Shown piece by piece: positions 17,451-24,722 of a stretch of 64,000 bases of DNA. Below the pieces are notes generated by a model. It had not been told where the DNA came from and made no database searches. It saw only the letters and a list, made by a program, of their open reading frames with translations. Both the position numbers and the translations under genes were made by a program. Source of the stretch: Streptomyces spongiicola (lineage in GTDB: Bacteria; Actinomycetota; Actinomycetes; Streptomycetales; Streptomycetaceae); the NCBI RefSeq assembly GCF_003122365.1, contig NZ_CP029254.1, positions 1,255,001 to 1,319,000 on the forward strand, given 5' to 3'. The number at the start of each line of letters is the position of its first letter. Within the stretch, counting starts at the first letter, position 1.

Positions 17451-18665
17451 ATGAGCGCATCGCAGCCCCCGCAGACGTCCGAGGTCCCCACCCTGCTGGT
17501 GAAGATCTTCGGAAAGGACCGCCCCGGCATCACCGCCGGGCTCTTCGACACCCTCGCCGCCTTCTCCGTCGACGTGGTCGACATCGAGCAGGTCGTCACA
17601 CGGGGGCGCATCACCCTGTGCGCACTCGTCACCGAGCCGGCCCCCGGCACCGAGGGCGAGTTGCGGGCCACCGTGCACGGCTGGGCGGATTCGCTGAAAC
17701 TCCAGGCCGAGATCATCTCGGGCCTCGGCGACAACCGGCCGCGTGGCAGCGGCCGCTCGCATGTGACCGTGCTCGGGCATCCGCTGACCGCGGAGTGCAC
17801 GGCCGCCATAGCGGCCAGGATCACCGGGACGGGCGGCAACATCGACCGTATCCACCGGCTCGCCAAGTACCCGGTGACCGCCGTGGAGTTCGCGGTGTCG
17901 GGCTGTGAGACGGAGCCGCTGCGGACCGCGCTGGCGACCGAGGCGGCGGAGATCGGGGTGGACGTCGCGGTCGTCTCGGCCGGACTGCACCGCCGGGCGC
18001 AGCGCCTGGTGGTGATGGACGTCGACTCCACGTTGATCACCGACGAGGTCATCGAGCTGTTCGCGGCCCACGCGGGCTGCGAGGCCGAGGTCGCCGGGGT
18101 CACGGCCGCCGCGATGCGGGGAGAGCTGGACTTCGAGCAGTCGCTGCACGCCCGGGTCGCACTGCTGGCGGGCCTGGACGCGTCGGTGGTGGACAAGGTG
18201 CGCACGGAGGTACGGCTCACCCCGGGCGCGCGCACGCTGATCCGTACGCTGAAGCGGCTGGGCTTCCAAGTCGGTGTGGTCTCGGGCGGGTTCACCCAGG
18301 TCACCGACGACCTGAAGGAGCGCCTGGGCCTCGACTTCGCCTCGGCCAACACCCTGGAGATCGTGGACGGCAGGCTCACCGGCCGCGTCACCGGCGAGAT
18401 CGTGGACCGGGCGGGGAAGGCCCGGCTGCTGCGGCGCTTCGCGGCGGAGGCGGGGGTGCCGCTCGCGCAGACCGTGGCGATCGGGGACGGGGCCAACGAC
18501 CTGGACATGCTGAACGCGGCCGGGCTGGGGGTGGCCTTCAACGCCAAGCCCGTGGTGCGCAGGGCCGCCGACACGGCCGTCAACGTGCCCTTCCTGGACG
18601 CGGTGCTCTATCTGCTCGGGATCACCCGCGAGGAGGTCGAGACCGCGGACGCCCACGAGGGCTGA
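17451..18665 (+). CDS. serB: phosphoserine phosphatase SerB
   Basis: A 404-residue cytosolic enzyme making L-serine from phosphoserine, last step of serine synthesis. Two N-terminal ACT-type domains (LLVKIFGKDRPGITAGLFD at about 12-30; HVTVLGHPLTAECTAAI at about 103) precede the HAD phosphatase: motif I VVMDVDSTLI (about residue 186, nucleophile Asp and acid Asp), motif II VVSGGF, Lys in AGKARLLRRF, motif III IGDGANDLDML. ATG 17451 follows GGGGAG. The paired ACT domains suggest serine feedback as in mycobacterial SerB2. Confidence 0.96.
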   Translation: MSASQPPQTSEVPTLLVKIFGKDRPGITAGLFDTLAAFSVDVVDIEQVVTRGRITLCALVTEPAPGTEGELRATVHGWADSLKLQAEIISGLGDNRPRGSGRSHVTVLGHPLTAECTAAIAARITGTGGNIDRIHRLAKYPVTAVEFAVSGCETEPLRTALATEAAEIGVDVAVVSAGLHRRAQRLVVMDVDSTLITDEVIELFAAHAGCEAEVAGVTAAAMRGELDFEQSLHARVALLAGLDASVVDKVRTEVRLTPGARTLIRTLKRLGFQVGVVSGGFTQVTDDLKERLGLDFASANTLEIVDGRLTGRVTGEIVDRAGKARLLRRFAAEAGVPLAQTVAIGDGANDLDMLNAAGLGVAFNAKPVVRRAADTAVNVPFLDAVLYLLGITREEVETADAHEG

Positions 18666-18737
18666 GCGGGCGGACGGCGGCATCCTCCGCGGTCTGGGCC
18701 CGTCGGATGGCGCGCAACGCCTGCGCCCGGAGCGTCG

Positions 18738-18757
18738 GACGGCACGCCCGTGCCGTC
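18738..18757. terminator. hairpin between serB and sixA
   Basis: GACGGCACG (18738-18746) / CGTGCCGTC (18749-18757), a near loop-less palindrome between the convergent serB and sixA genes. Confidence 0.5.
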
Positions 18758-18781
18758 GGGTGGGGCGGCACGGGCGGTGGC

Positions 18782-18829
18782 CCGCCGGGTGGGCAGGCCG
18801 CCGGGTGGGCAGGCCGCCGGGTGGGCAGG
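18782..18829. repeat. 16-bp tandem repeat, three perfect copies
   Basis: CCGCCGGGTGGGCAGG at 18782-18797, 18798-18813 and 18814-18829, identical, in the serB/sixA spacer. Confidence 0.92.
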
Positions 18830-18908
18830 CCCGGTGCGCGCCGGGCCTGCCGGCCGGGCGCACCGGGGACACCGGGGGCACCGGGCCGCTCCCGGCGGCG
18901 AAGGCCGG

Positions 18909-19427
18909 TCAGTCGTGCGGGGCCCAGTAGTCGAGGAGCGTGCCCACGCCGTGCTCGACGGACTTCCAGGAACCGGAGAAGCCGATCACGGCATACGCCG
19001 CGGTCGGGAAGCCGCCGCGGCTCATCCGCCGCAGGGTGTCGCCCTCCCCCCGGTCCGAGAGGGCGTCGGCGAGGGCGTGCATCCCGGGGTTGTGACCGAT
19101 GAGCAGCAGGTCGCCGACCTCGTCCGGGGTCTCGTTGAGCAGCGCGAGAAGGTCTCCGAGGGATGCCTCGTAGAGCCGCTCCTCGTACACGGTCCTGGGC
19201 CGCTCGGGCAACTCCTGCACCGCGAGCTTCCAGGTCTCGCGGGTCCTCGTGGCGGTCGAGCACAGGGCGAGGTCGAAGGGGATGCCGGTGTCGGCGAGCT
19301 TGCGGCCGGCGACGGGGGCGTCCATGCGGCCCCGGTCGGCGAGCGGCCGCTCGTGGTCGGACACCTGAGGCCAGTCGGCCTTCGCATGGCGGAGTAGGGC
19401 GATCCTTCGCGGTGTATCGGCGCTCAT
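18909..19427 (-). CDS. SixA-like phosphohistidine phosphatase (histidine phosphatase superfamily)
   Basis: A 172-residue branch-1 histidine phosphatase: nucleophile motif ALLRHAKADW (RH near residue 14), second Arg in CSTATRTRET, acid Glu in EERLYEASL, and the second His in LIGHNPGMH. SixA acts on phosphohistidine of phosphorelay proteins in E. coli; the Streptomyces substrate is unproven. Convergent with serB; ATG 19427. Confidence 0.92.
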   Translation of the reverse strand: MSADTPRRIALLRHAKADWPQVSDHERPLADRGRMDAPVAGRKLADTGIPFDLALCSTATRTRETWKLAVQELPERPRTVYEERLYEASLGDLLALLNETPDEVGDLLLIGHNPGMHALADALSDRGEGDTLRRMSRGGFPTAAYAVIGFSGSWKSVEHGVGTLLDYWAPHD

Positions 19428-19535
19428 GCTCCCCAGCTTCGCATGAAATCAGCCACCGGTCGCCGGGTGTTGAGGGGTGACCGTACGAAGGGGGAGCAGA
19501 TCGCGGGGCCCGGCGGGGCGGGCGAGGCGCCCGGT

Positions 19536-19949
19536 TCAGAAACCGCTCAGGGCCAGCTGGATCCAGCCGAGGAAGGACAGCGGTGAGGGGGGAGCGGCCG
19601 CCTGCGCCTGCCCCGCCCCGGTCATGAGCAGGAACAGTACGGAGAAGCCGACCACCGGCAGGACGACGGACCACCACCGCAGTCCGGTGCCGCCTGCCCT
19701 CGGTCCGCCCGATCTCAATCCGGCAGCCCTCAGCCCGCCTGACCTCGGTCCGCCCGGCCTCGGTCCGGCAGCCGCACCCGGCGGCAGGGTGGCCACGGCC
19801 GTCGGCCCGGTGGTCACGGTCCTCGGCACGGTGGCCGCACCACGAGGCACGGTGGCCACGGCCCTCGGTCCGCCACCGTCGCTCCTCGCCCCGGCGTCGC
19901 CGCCGATGGCGTCCGGAGCGTGCTGCCGGGGGTGCGTACGGGCCGACAT
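19536..19949 (-). CDS. small membrane protein, N-terminal low-complexity region
   Basis: A 137-residue protein. Residues 1-85 are Gly/Arg/Pro-rich with repeats (RSGGLRAAGLRSGGPRAGG), then one strong membrane segment (WWSVVLPVVGFSVLFLLMTG, about 93-112), AQAAAP and a short amphipathic tail FLGWIQLALSGF. It resembles small actinobacterial membrane proteins with a conserved C-terminal half. The repeat-rich N-terminus has the same 18-24 bp repetition as nearby spacers, so the true start could be downstream, close to the membrane segment. Function unknown. Confidence 0.6.
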   Translation of the reverse strand: MSARTHPRQHAPDAIGGDAGARSDGGGPRAVATVPRGAATVPRTVTTGPTAVATLPPGAAAGPRPGGPRSGGLRAAGLRSGGPRAGGTGLRWWSVVLPVVGFSVLFLLMTGAGQAQAAAPPSPLSFLGWIQLALSGF

Positions 19950-20071
19950 GGCCGCCTCCGTGAGGTCCGAAGCTGGGCTCCCGTTGAGCTGCCTCCAACC
20001 TACGGATCATGGCCCCGGCCGCACATCCGTCGGGCCACCCACTTCCCCCTGACACCCACCCCCTAGGGGAC

Positions 20072-20107
20072 CGTGGGCACGGTGGGCACGGTGGGCACGG
20101 TGGGTGC
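20072..20107. repeat. 9-bp tandem repeat, four copies
   Basis: (G/C)GTGGGCAC repeated at 20072, 20081, 20090 and, diverged, 20099; just beyond the 3' end of the 38-aa gene. Confidence 0.8.
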
Positions 20108-20122
20108 GGTCCGCCGGGGCGG

Positions 20123-20239
20123 TCAGGGCGAGGCGATCGAGGCGATGACTCCGATGATCACCGTGATGCCGATCATCGCGCCGAAGACGAGCAGGAGCTT
20201 CTTCTGGCCGTTCGGGGGGTTCGGGTCGAGCACAGGCAT
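20123..20239 (-). CDS. 38-residue single-pass membrane protein (SGM_5486 transporter-associated type)
   Basis: Reads MPVLDPNPPNGQKKLLLVFG, then AMIGITVIIGVIASIASP and a TGA stop. It has a polar Pro/Asn-rich head and one membrane helix (residues 15-35). I recognise this as the tiny conserved Streptomyces protein named SGM_5486 family transporter-associated protein; the name comes from the family, not from this context. It lies 165 bp from the secreted-protein gene and is read in the same direction. Easily missed because of its length. Confidence 0.8.
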   Translation of the reverse strand: MPVLDPNPPNGQKKLLLVFGAMIGITVIIGVIASIASP

Positions 20240-20308
20240 GGAGTCAGTGTCGCATCCCGGCCTCGTCCCCGATCGCGCGGTCCCGGCCCGCGAGGACGCC
20301 CCCGCCGT

Positions 20309-20403
20309 TCAGCAGTCCCGCAGTCCCGCAGCCCGGCAGTCCCGCAGCCCGGCAGCCCCGCAGCCCGGCAGTCCCGCAGCCCGGCAGTCCCGCAGCCCCG
20401 CAG
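20309..20403. repeat. degenerate 8/16-bp repeat array
   Basis: About 11 units of (C/G)CAG(T/C)CCCG or CAGCCCGG in a row, forming a 16-bp higher-order unit (CAGTCCCGCAGCCCGG). It runs right up to the stop codon of the secreted-protein gene at 20404, on its 3' side. Confidence 0.85.
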
Positions 20404-20742
20404 TCAGCGCCGCAGATGGCTCACCCGCACACTGCGGATCTCCTTCCAGCAGCGTTCGGCGAGCGTGGCGCGGCCGGTCGGGCCGAGGTCGACGGGTGCG
20501 CTGTCCGCGTCCACGTCCCACCAGCGTTCGCACTCGACGTGCAGCTGCACCCGGTCCGTGTCCAGATACGGGTTGTGGCAGTGTGCCGTGGCCCTGGAGC
20601 CCTCGACGTAGACACTGCAGGAGGCCCCGAAGGGCCGGGGCGCGGGCTCGTACGGCCCGGAGACGGCCGCCGTGGGGGCGGCGGGCCACACCAGCAGCCC
20701 GAGCACCCCGAGCACCGACGCGGATCGCCACGGCATACCCAC
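20404..20742 (-). CDS. small secreted protein, conserved in Streptomyces
   Basis: 112 residues from GTG 20742, chosen because GAGGAGG sits 8 bp upstream (too far from ATG 20736). Signal peptide 1-27 (SASVLGVLGLLVWPAAPTAA). The mature part has four Cys (SCSVYVEG, AHCHNPY, VECERWWD, ERCWKEIRS), likely two disulfides, and a beta-rich pattern ending VRVSHLRR. I recognise the family as a conserved Streptomyces secreted protein but know no function. Same strand as fabG-fabI downstream of it in transcription order? No: fabI ends at 20943, upstream of this gene, with a terminator between. Confidence 0.8.
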   Translation of the reverse strand: MGMPWRSASVLGVLGLLVWPAAPTAAVSGPYEPAPRPFGASCSVYVEGSRATAHCHNPYLDTDRVQLHVECERWWDVDADSAPVDLGPTGRATLAERCWKEIRSVRVSHLRR

Positions 20743-20862
20743 AACCAGGACCTCCTCGGCCGTACTGCGGCATGCGCCGCTGCTGCACCACAAGGGAGGG
20801 ATTGCCTCTCCAGGGTCACCCGGCCGGGTGCCGGCCCGCCCGCTGCGTTGGCCCGAACGGGC

Positions 20863-20903
20863 GACGCCCCGGCCGCCCGCACACAGCGGGTGACCGGGGC
20901 GTC
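20863..20903 (-). terminator. terminator after fabI
   Basis: GACGCCCCGG (20863-20872) / CCGGGGCGTC (20894-20903), perfect 10 bp, with an inner CGCCCGC/GCGGG pairing; 40 bp past the fabI stop. Confidence 0.7.
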
Positions 20904-20942
20904 GAAAGCGACCGGGTGACGGCCGTCCGGAGTGACGCTGTG

Positions 20943-21713
20943 TTACGCGCCCATCATGTGCACGCCACCGTCGACATGGATGATCTCGCCCGTGGTCTTC
21001 GGGAACCAGTCGGACAGCAGCGCGACGATGCCGCGGCCGGCCGGCTCCGGGTCGGCCATGTCCCACTCCAGCGGGGAGCGGTGGTTCCAGACGTCCGCCA
21101 GTTCGGTGAAGCCCGGGATGGACTTGGCGGCCATGGAGCCGATCGGTCCTGCGGAGATCAGGTTGCAGCGGACGTTCTGCTTGCCGAGGTCGCGCGCCAT
21201 GTAGCGGCTGGTGGCCTCCAGCGCCGCCTTGGCCGGGCCCATCCAGTCGTACTGCGGCCAGGCGAACTGGGCGTCGAAGGTCAGACCGACCACCGAACCG
21301 CCCTCGTGCGGGAACAGCGGCAGGCAGGCCATGGTCAGCGACTTCAGCGAGAACGCCGAGACGTGCATCGCGGTCGAGACGGACTCGAACGGGGTGTTCA
21401 GGAAGTTGCCGCCGAGGGCGTCCTGCGGGGCGAAGCCGATGGAGTGGACGACGCCGTCCAGCCCGCCGAGCTCTGCCCGGACGATCTCCTCCAGCCGCCC
21501 CAGGTGCTCGTCGTCGGTGACGTCGAGCTCGACGACCCTGGTCGGCTCGGGAAGCTTCCTGGCGATGCGCTCGGTCAGCGTGGGCCGGGGGAACGCGGTC
21601 AGGATGATCTCCGCACCCTGCTCCTGGGCCAGCTTCGCGGCGTGGAAGGCGATGGAGGACTCCATCAGCACACCGGTGATGAGGATGCGCTTGCCGGCGA
21701 GGATTCCACTCAT
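20943..21713 (-). CDS. fabI: enoyl-[acyl-carrier-protein] reductase (NADH), FabI/InhA
   Basis: A 256-residue SDR-fold enoyl reductase, last step of each fatty-acid elongation cycle. N-terminus GILAGKRILITGVLMESSIA is the FabI/InhA cofactor motif, DDEHL and HSIGFAPQDALGGNFL follow, and the active site is QYDWMGPAKAALEA (Tyr-x6-Lys), then SAGPIGSMAAKSIPGF. It starts 4 bp after the fabG stop on the same strand, so fabG-fabI form an operon that supplies type II fatty-acid synthesis. Confidence 0.97.
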   Translation of the reverse strand: MSGILAGKRILITGVLMESSIAFHAAKLAQEQGAEIILTAFPRPTLTERIARKLPEPTRVVELDVTDDEHLGRLEEIVRAELGGLDGVVHSIGFAPQDALGGNFLNTPFESVSTAMHVSAFSLKSLTMACLPLFPHEGGSVVGLTFDAQFAWPQYDWMGPAKAALEATSRYMARDLGKQNVRCNLISAGPIGSMAAKSIPGFTELADVWNHRSPLEWDMADPEPAGRGIVALLSDWFPKTTGEIIHVDGGVHMMGA

Positions 21714-21717
21714 GTGA

Positions 21718-22437
21718 TCAGTGACCCATGCCCAATCCGCCGTCAACCGGGATGACGGCTCCAGTGATGTACGAGGCGTCGTCGGAGGCGAGGAACCGCA
21801 CGGCGGCGGCGATCTCCTCCGGCTGCGCGTAACGGCCGAGCGGGACCTGCGAGACGATGCCCGCACGCTGCTCGTCGCTGAGCACCTTGGTCATGTCGGT
21901 GTCGACGAAGCCGGGCGCGACGACGTTGAAGGTGATGTTCCGCGAGCCGAGCTCCCGGGCGAGGGACCGGGCGAAGCCCACCAGTCCGGCCTTGGAGGCG
22001 GCGTAGTTGGCCTGGCCGGCCGAGCCGAGCAGCCCGACCACGGAGGAGATCAGCACGACGCGGCCCTTCTTGGCCCGCAGCATGCCGCGGTTGGCGCGCT
22101 TCACGACACGGAACGCGCCGGTGAGGTTGGTGTCGAGGACGGAGACGAAGTCCTCCTCGGACATCCGCATCAGCAGCTGGTCCCGGGTGACGCCGGCGTT
22201 CGCGACGAGCACCTCCACGGGGCCGTGCTTCTCCTCGATCTCCTTGTAGGCCTGCTCCACCTGTTCGGCGTCGGTGATGTCGCAGCGGACGGGCAGGAAG
22301 CCCAGCTCGGTGAGCTCCGCCGGCGGCTCGCCGGACCGGTACGTGATCGCGACCTTGTCTCCGGCCTCGGCGAAAGCACGGGCGATGGCGAGGCCGATGC
22401 CCCGGTTTCCTCCGGTGACGAGAACCGAGCGGCTCAA
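21718..22437 (-). CDS. fabG: 3-oxoacyl-[acyl-carrier-protein] reductase FabG
   Basis: A 239-residue classical SDR that reduces 3-oxoacyl-ACP. TGGNRGIGLAIA (residues 8-19), VLVANAGVTRDQLLMRM, catalytic ISSVVGLLGSAGQANYAASKAGL (Ser, Tyr, Lys) and NVVAPGFVDTDMTKVL are all present; the NAG-VTRD-L pattern is specific for FabG. TTG start at 22437 behind GAAAGGGTGATCC. First gene of the fabG-fabI operon. Confidence 0.96.
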   Translation of the reverse strand: MSRSVLVTGGNRGIGLAIARAFAEAGDKVAITYRSGEPPAELTELGFLPVRCDITDAEQVEQAYKEIEEKHGPVEVLVANAGVTRDQLLMRMSEEDFVSVLDTNLTGAFRVVKRANRGMLRAKKGRVVLISSVVGLLGSAGQANYAASKAGLVGFARSLARELGSRNITFNVVAPGFVDTDMTKVLSDEQRAGIVSQVPLGRYAQPEEIAAAVRFLASDDASYITGAVIPVDGGLGMGH

Positions 22438-22615
22438 CGGATCACCCTTTCGATAGCGGTCTGATACTGCGAGAACCTATCGGTACCGGCCCCCGTACCG
22501 AGGGATCGACCCCTGACAGTGGCGTCGCGGCTGCACTGTCGGGTCCCTACAGTCGCCCTGGTTCCCGGTGTCCGCGCGACCGGCGCCCCGCGGGGCAGCG
22601 GAAGACGATCTTCGA

Positions 22616-23098
22616 CTAGGCCCGGACCGGGCATGCCTGACGCGGATCACCCGGTACGGGGACCGCGCACTCCGCCCACACCGTCTTGCCCGGCCCCTGC
22701 CGGTCGTCGACGCCCCAGCGCGCGGCGACGGCCGCGACCACGAGCAGTCCTCGGCCGCCTTCCGCATCCGCGGGCCCCGGAGCCGCCGTCCCGCAGAGCC
22801 CGGGCCGCCCGGGGTGGGTGTCGGACACCTCGACGCGGACGACGCCGGCCGAGCGGTCGTAGCCGAGCCGCAGTTCGAAGTCGCGCCCGGGGACGCGGCC
22901 GTGCAGGGCCGCGTTGGCCGCGAGTTCGGCGACGACGAGGGCGACGGTGTCGGACGCGGTACCGCCGTACGGCAGGTGCCACAGGTCCAGGTGGTGCGTG
23001 GCGAGCCGGCGGGCGAGACGGGCCCCACGGCGCGTGGCGGAGAAGCGCTGCACGAACACACTTACGGTAACGGCCTCTTGGGCGGGTGACGCTGGCAT
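22616..23098 (-). CDS. ATP-binding protein, anti-sigma-factor-type HATPase
   Basis: A 160-residue single-domain GHKL ATPase of the RsbW/SpoIIAB-like class. N-box ELAANAALHG, G1 box VSDTHPGRPG, G2 box GGRGLLVVAAVAARWGV. No transmembrane or output domain. In Streptomyces these proteins are frequently encoded beside XRE/DUF5753 regulators and DUF397 proteins, which is exactly the arrangement here (divergent neighbour). ATG 23098 was chosen over a 61-residue upstream extension with no coding character. The partner, possibly a sigma or anti-anti-sigma factor, is not visible. Confidence 0.9.
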   Translation of the reverse strand: MPASPAQEAVTVSVFVQRFSATRRGARLARRLATHHLDLWHLPYGGTASDTVALVVAELAANAALHGRVPGRDFELRLGYDRSAGVVRVEVSDTHPGRPGLCGTAAPGPADAEGGRGLLVVAAVAARWGVDDRQGPGKTVWAECAVPVPGDPRQACPVRA

Positions 23099-23266
23099 GC
23101 GCCCAGCGTTCCCGGCCCGCCACCCGCCCCAACAGGTACGACACCCATACACATGTCGCTGTACCAGTGCACACTCTGGACCGGGTGGGTCACCGTGCGT
23201 GACCCTGGACGGGTTGGGCGGGGTCGGGCGGGGCGCGAAAGCATGGGCACGGGAGGCGCGGCGGCG

Positions 23267-24124
23267 ATGAGGACGGACCACGGCGGAGGCGGCGGCGGTA
23301 CGAACGGCGGTGAGGCGGAGCTCTCCGACAGCCTGAGGACCTTCGGTGTCGTCCTGAAGGCACTGCGGGAGGAGTCCGGCCTGACGCAGGAGGAGTTCGC
23401 GCGACGGGTGCGGTACTCGGCCGCGTATGTCGCCAAGATCGAGCAGGGCAAGCGGTTCCCCCCGGCGGACCTGCCCGCACGGGCGGAGGAGGTACTGGGA
23501 CCGGTCGCGCTCAAGGTCCTCACCGCGGCGGCGAAGAGCCTGACGCGGAGGGCGGGGCTGGCGTCGTGGTTCCGGCAGTGGGCGGGGGTCGAGGAGGAGG
23601 CGATCTCCCTGTACGCGTACGAGTGCCGGGCGGTACCGGGGCTGCTGCAGCCGGAGGGGTACATCCGGGCGGTGTTCGAGCGCAATCTGCCGCCGCTCTC
23701 ACAGGAGCAGGTCGGGCGGCAGGTATGCGCGAGGCTGGAGAGGCAGGACCTCCTGACGACTCGGCCGAACACCGCCTTCAGCTTCGTCATCGAACAAGGC
23801 ATTCTGGAACGGCGTGTTGGAGGATCCACCGTCGCGAGAGAAGTCATCGATCATCTTCTCCACGTTGGGCAGCGGCACAACATCGAGATCCAGGTCATGC
23901 CGCTTCGGCAAGAGGACCACTGTGGTGTGGAGGGACAGATGTACCTGGCCGAGACGCCGTCCCACCAGTGGATCGGCTACACCGAAGGGCAGCGGTCCAG
24001 CAACCTGATCACTGCCCCGAACGACCTGAGTGTCCTCCTCCAGCGCTATGGCACACTGCGTTCCCAGGCCTTGGACTGCCGGGCTACTGCGAGCCTGCTG
24101 AAACGGATGCGAGGAGCACTATGA
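23267..24124 (+). CDS. XRE-family regulator with DUF5753 (WhiJ/Scr1 type)
   Basis: 285 residues from ATG 23267 (GGGAGG 8 bp upstream); ATG 23243 is an alternative. Gly-rich N-terminus, HTH_31 at about 25-75 (LREESGLTQEEFARRVRYS, AAYVAKIEQGKR), then a DUF5753 domain (about 95-280; AYECRAVPGLLQPEGYIRA, EIQVMPL). This is the WhiJ-like family linked to developmental regulation and in some naming to antitoxin-like function. Its stop overlaps the ATG of the first DUF397 gene (ATGA). Confidence 0.92.
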   Translation: MRTDHGGGGGGTNGGEAELSDSLRTFGVVLKALREESGLTQEEFARRVRYSAAYVAKIEQGKRFPPADLPARAEEVLGPVALKVLTAAAKSLTRRAGLASWFRQWAGVEEEAISLYAYECRAVPGLLQPEGYIRAVFERNLPPLSQEQVGRQVCARLERQDLLTTRPNTAFSFVIEQGILERRVGGSTVAREVIDHLLHVGQRHNIEIQVMPLRQEDHCGVEGQMYLAETPSHQWIGYTEGQRSSNLITAPNDLSVLLQRYGTLRSQALDCRATASLLKRMRGAL

Positions 24125-24321
24125 GCACCACTGATCAGCTGCGCTGGTTCAAGAGCAGCTACAGCGGCGGCGAGGGCGACAACTGCGTCGAGATCGCCCT
24201 GCGTCCCCAGACGGTCCACATCCGCGACTCCAAGGACACGCGCATCCGCCCCCTCGTCGTCACGCCGACGGCATGGACGGCGTTCACCACACTTGCTGCG
24301 CGCTCATACCCGGCCCGCTGA
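24121..24321 (+). CDS. DUF397 protein, copy 1
   Basis: A 66-residue protein with the full DUF397 signature: LRWFKSSYSGGEGDNCVEIA, then VHIRDSKD and the tail TPTAWTAFTTLA. Translationally coupled to the DUF5753 regulator by ATGA. DUF397 proteins are small partners of WhiJ-type regulators. A near-identical second copy follows after 25 bp. Confidence 0.93.
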   Translation: MSTTDQLRWFKSSYSGGEGDNCVEIALRPQTVHIRDSKDTRIRPLVVTPTAWTAFTTLAARSYPAR

Positions 24322-24346
24322 GCCGGCGCCGAACTGATCAGACGCC

Positions 24347-24541
24347 ATGAGCACCGAACTGGCCTGGTTCAAGAGCAGCTACAGCGGCAGCGAGGGCGAC
24401 AACTGCGTCGAGATCGCCCTGCGTCCCCAGACGGTCCACATCCGCGACTCCAAGGACACGCGCATCCGCCCCCTCGTCGTCACGCCGACGGCATGGACGG
24501 CGTTCACCGCACACACGGCGGGCGCCTACCCGGCCCGCTGA
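24347..24541 (+). CDS. DUF397 protein, copy 2 (tandem duplicate)
   Basis: A 64-residue paralogue of the preceding gene. Between 24364 and 24508 it matches 24144-24288 at 144 of 145 bases; the single change (24169 G, 24389 A) turns Gly into Ser. Starts and C-termini differ (STELAWFK against STTDQLRWFK; AHTAGAYPAR against TLAARSYPAR). This means recent duplication or gene conversion. A terminator at 24576-24610 closes the operon. Confidence 0.92.
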   Translation: MSTELAWFKSSYSGSEGDNCVEIALRPQTVHIRDSKDTRIRPLVVTPTAWTAFTAHTAGAYPAR

Positions 24542-24575
24542 GCCGGCTGGGCAGACACCGAGCCGATCGATCGCG

Positions 24576-24610
24576 CGGGCGGGCACGGAAGCTGGTTCCG
24601 TGCCCGCCCG
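24576..24610 (+). terminator. terminator of the XRE-DUF397-DUF397 operon
   Basis: Perfect 15-bp stem 24576-24590 / 24596-24610, 5-nt loop, followed by TTTCGT. Confidence 0.85.
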
Positions 24611-24722
24611 TTTCGTGCTCCCGCTCGCGGATTTCCCGGCGTTCAGGTCCCCGGGTCCGTGATTCACTTCCGCTGACAGTGACAGCCCATCGCCGCTGAG
24701 CTTCCCGAAGGGACCCCCGGTC

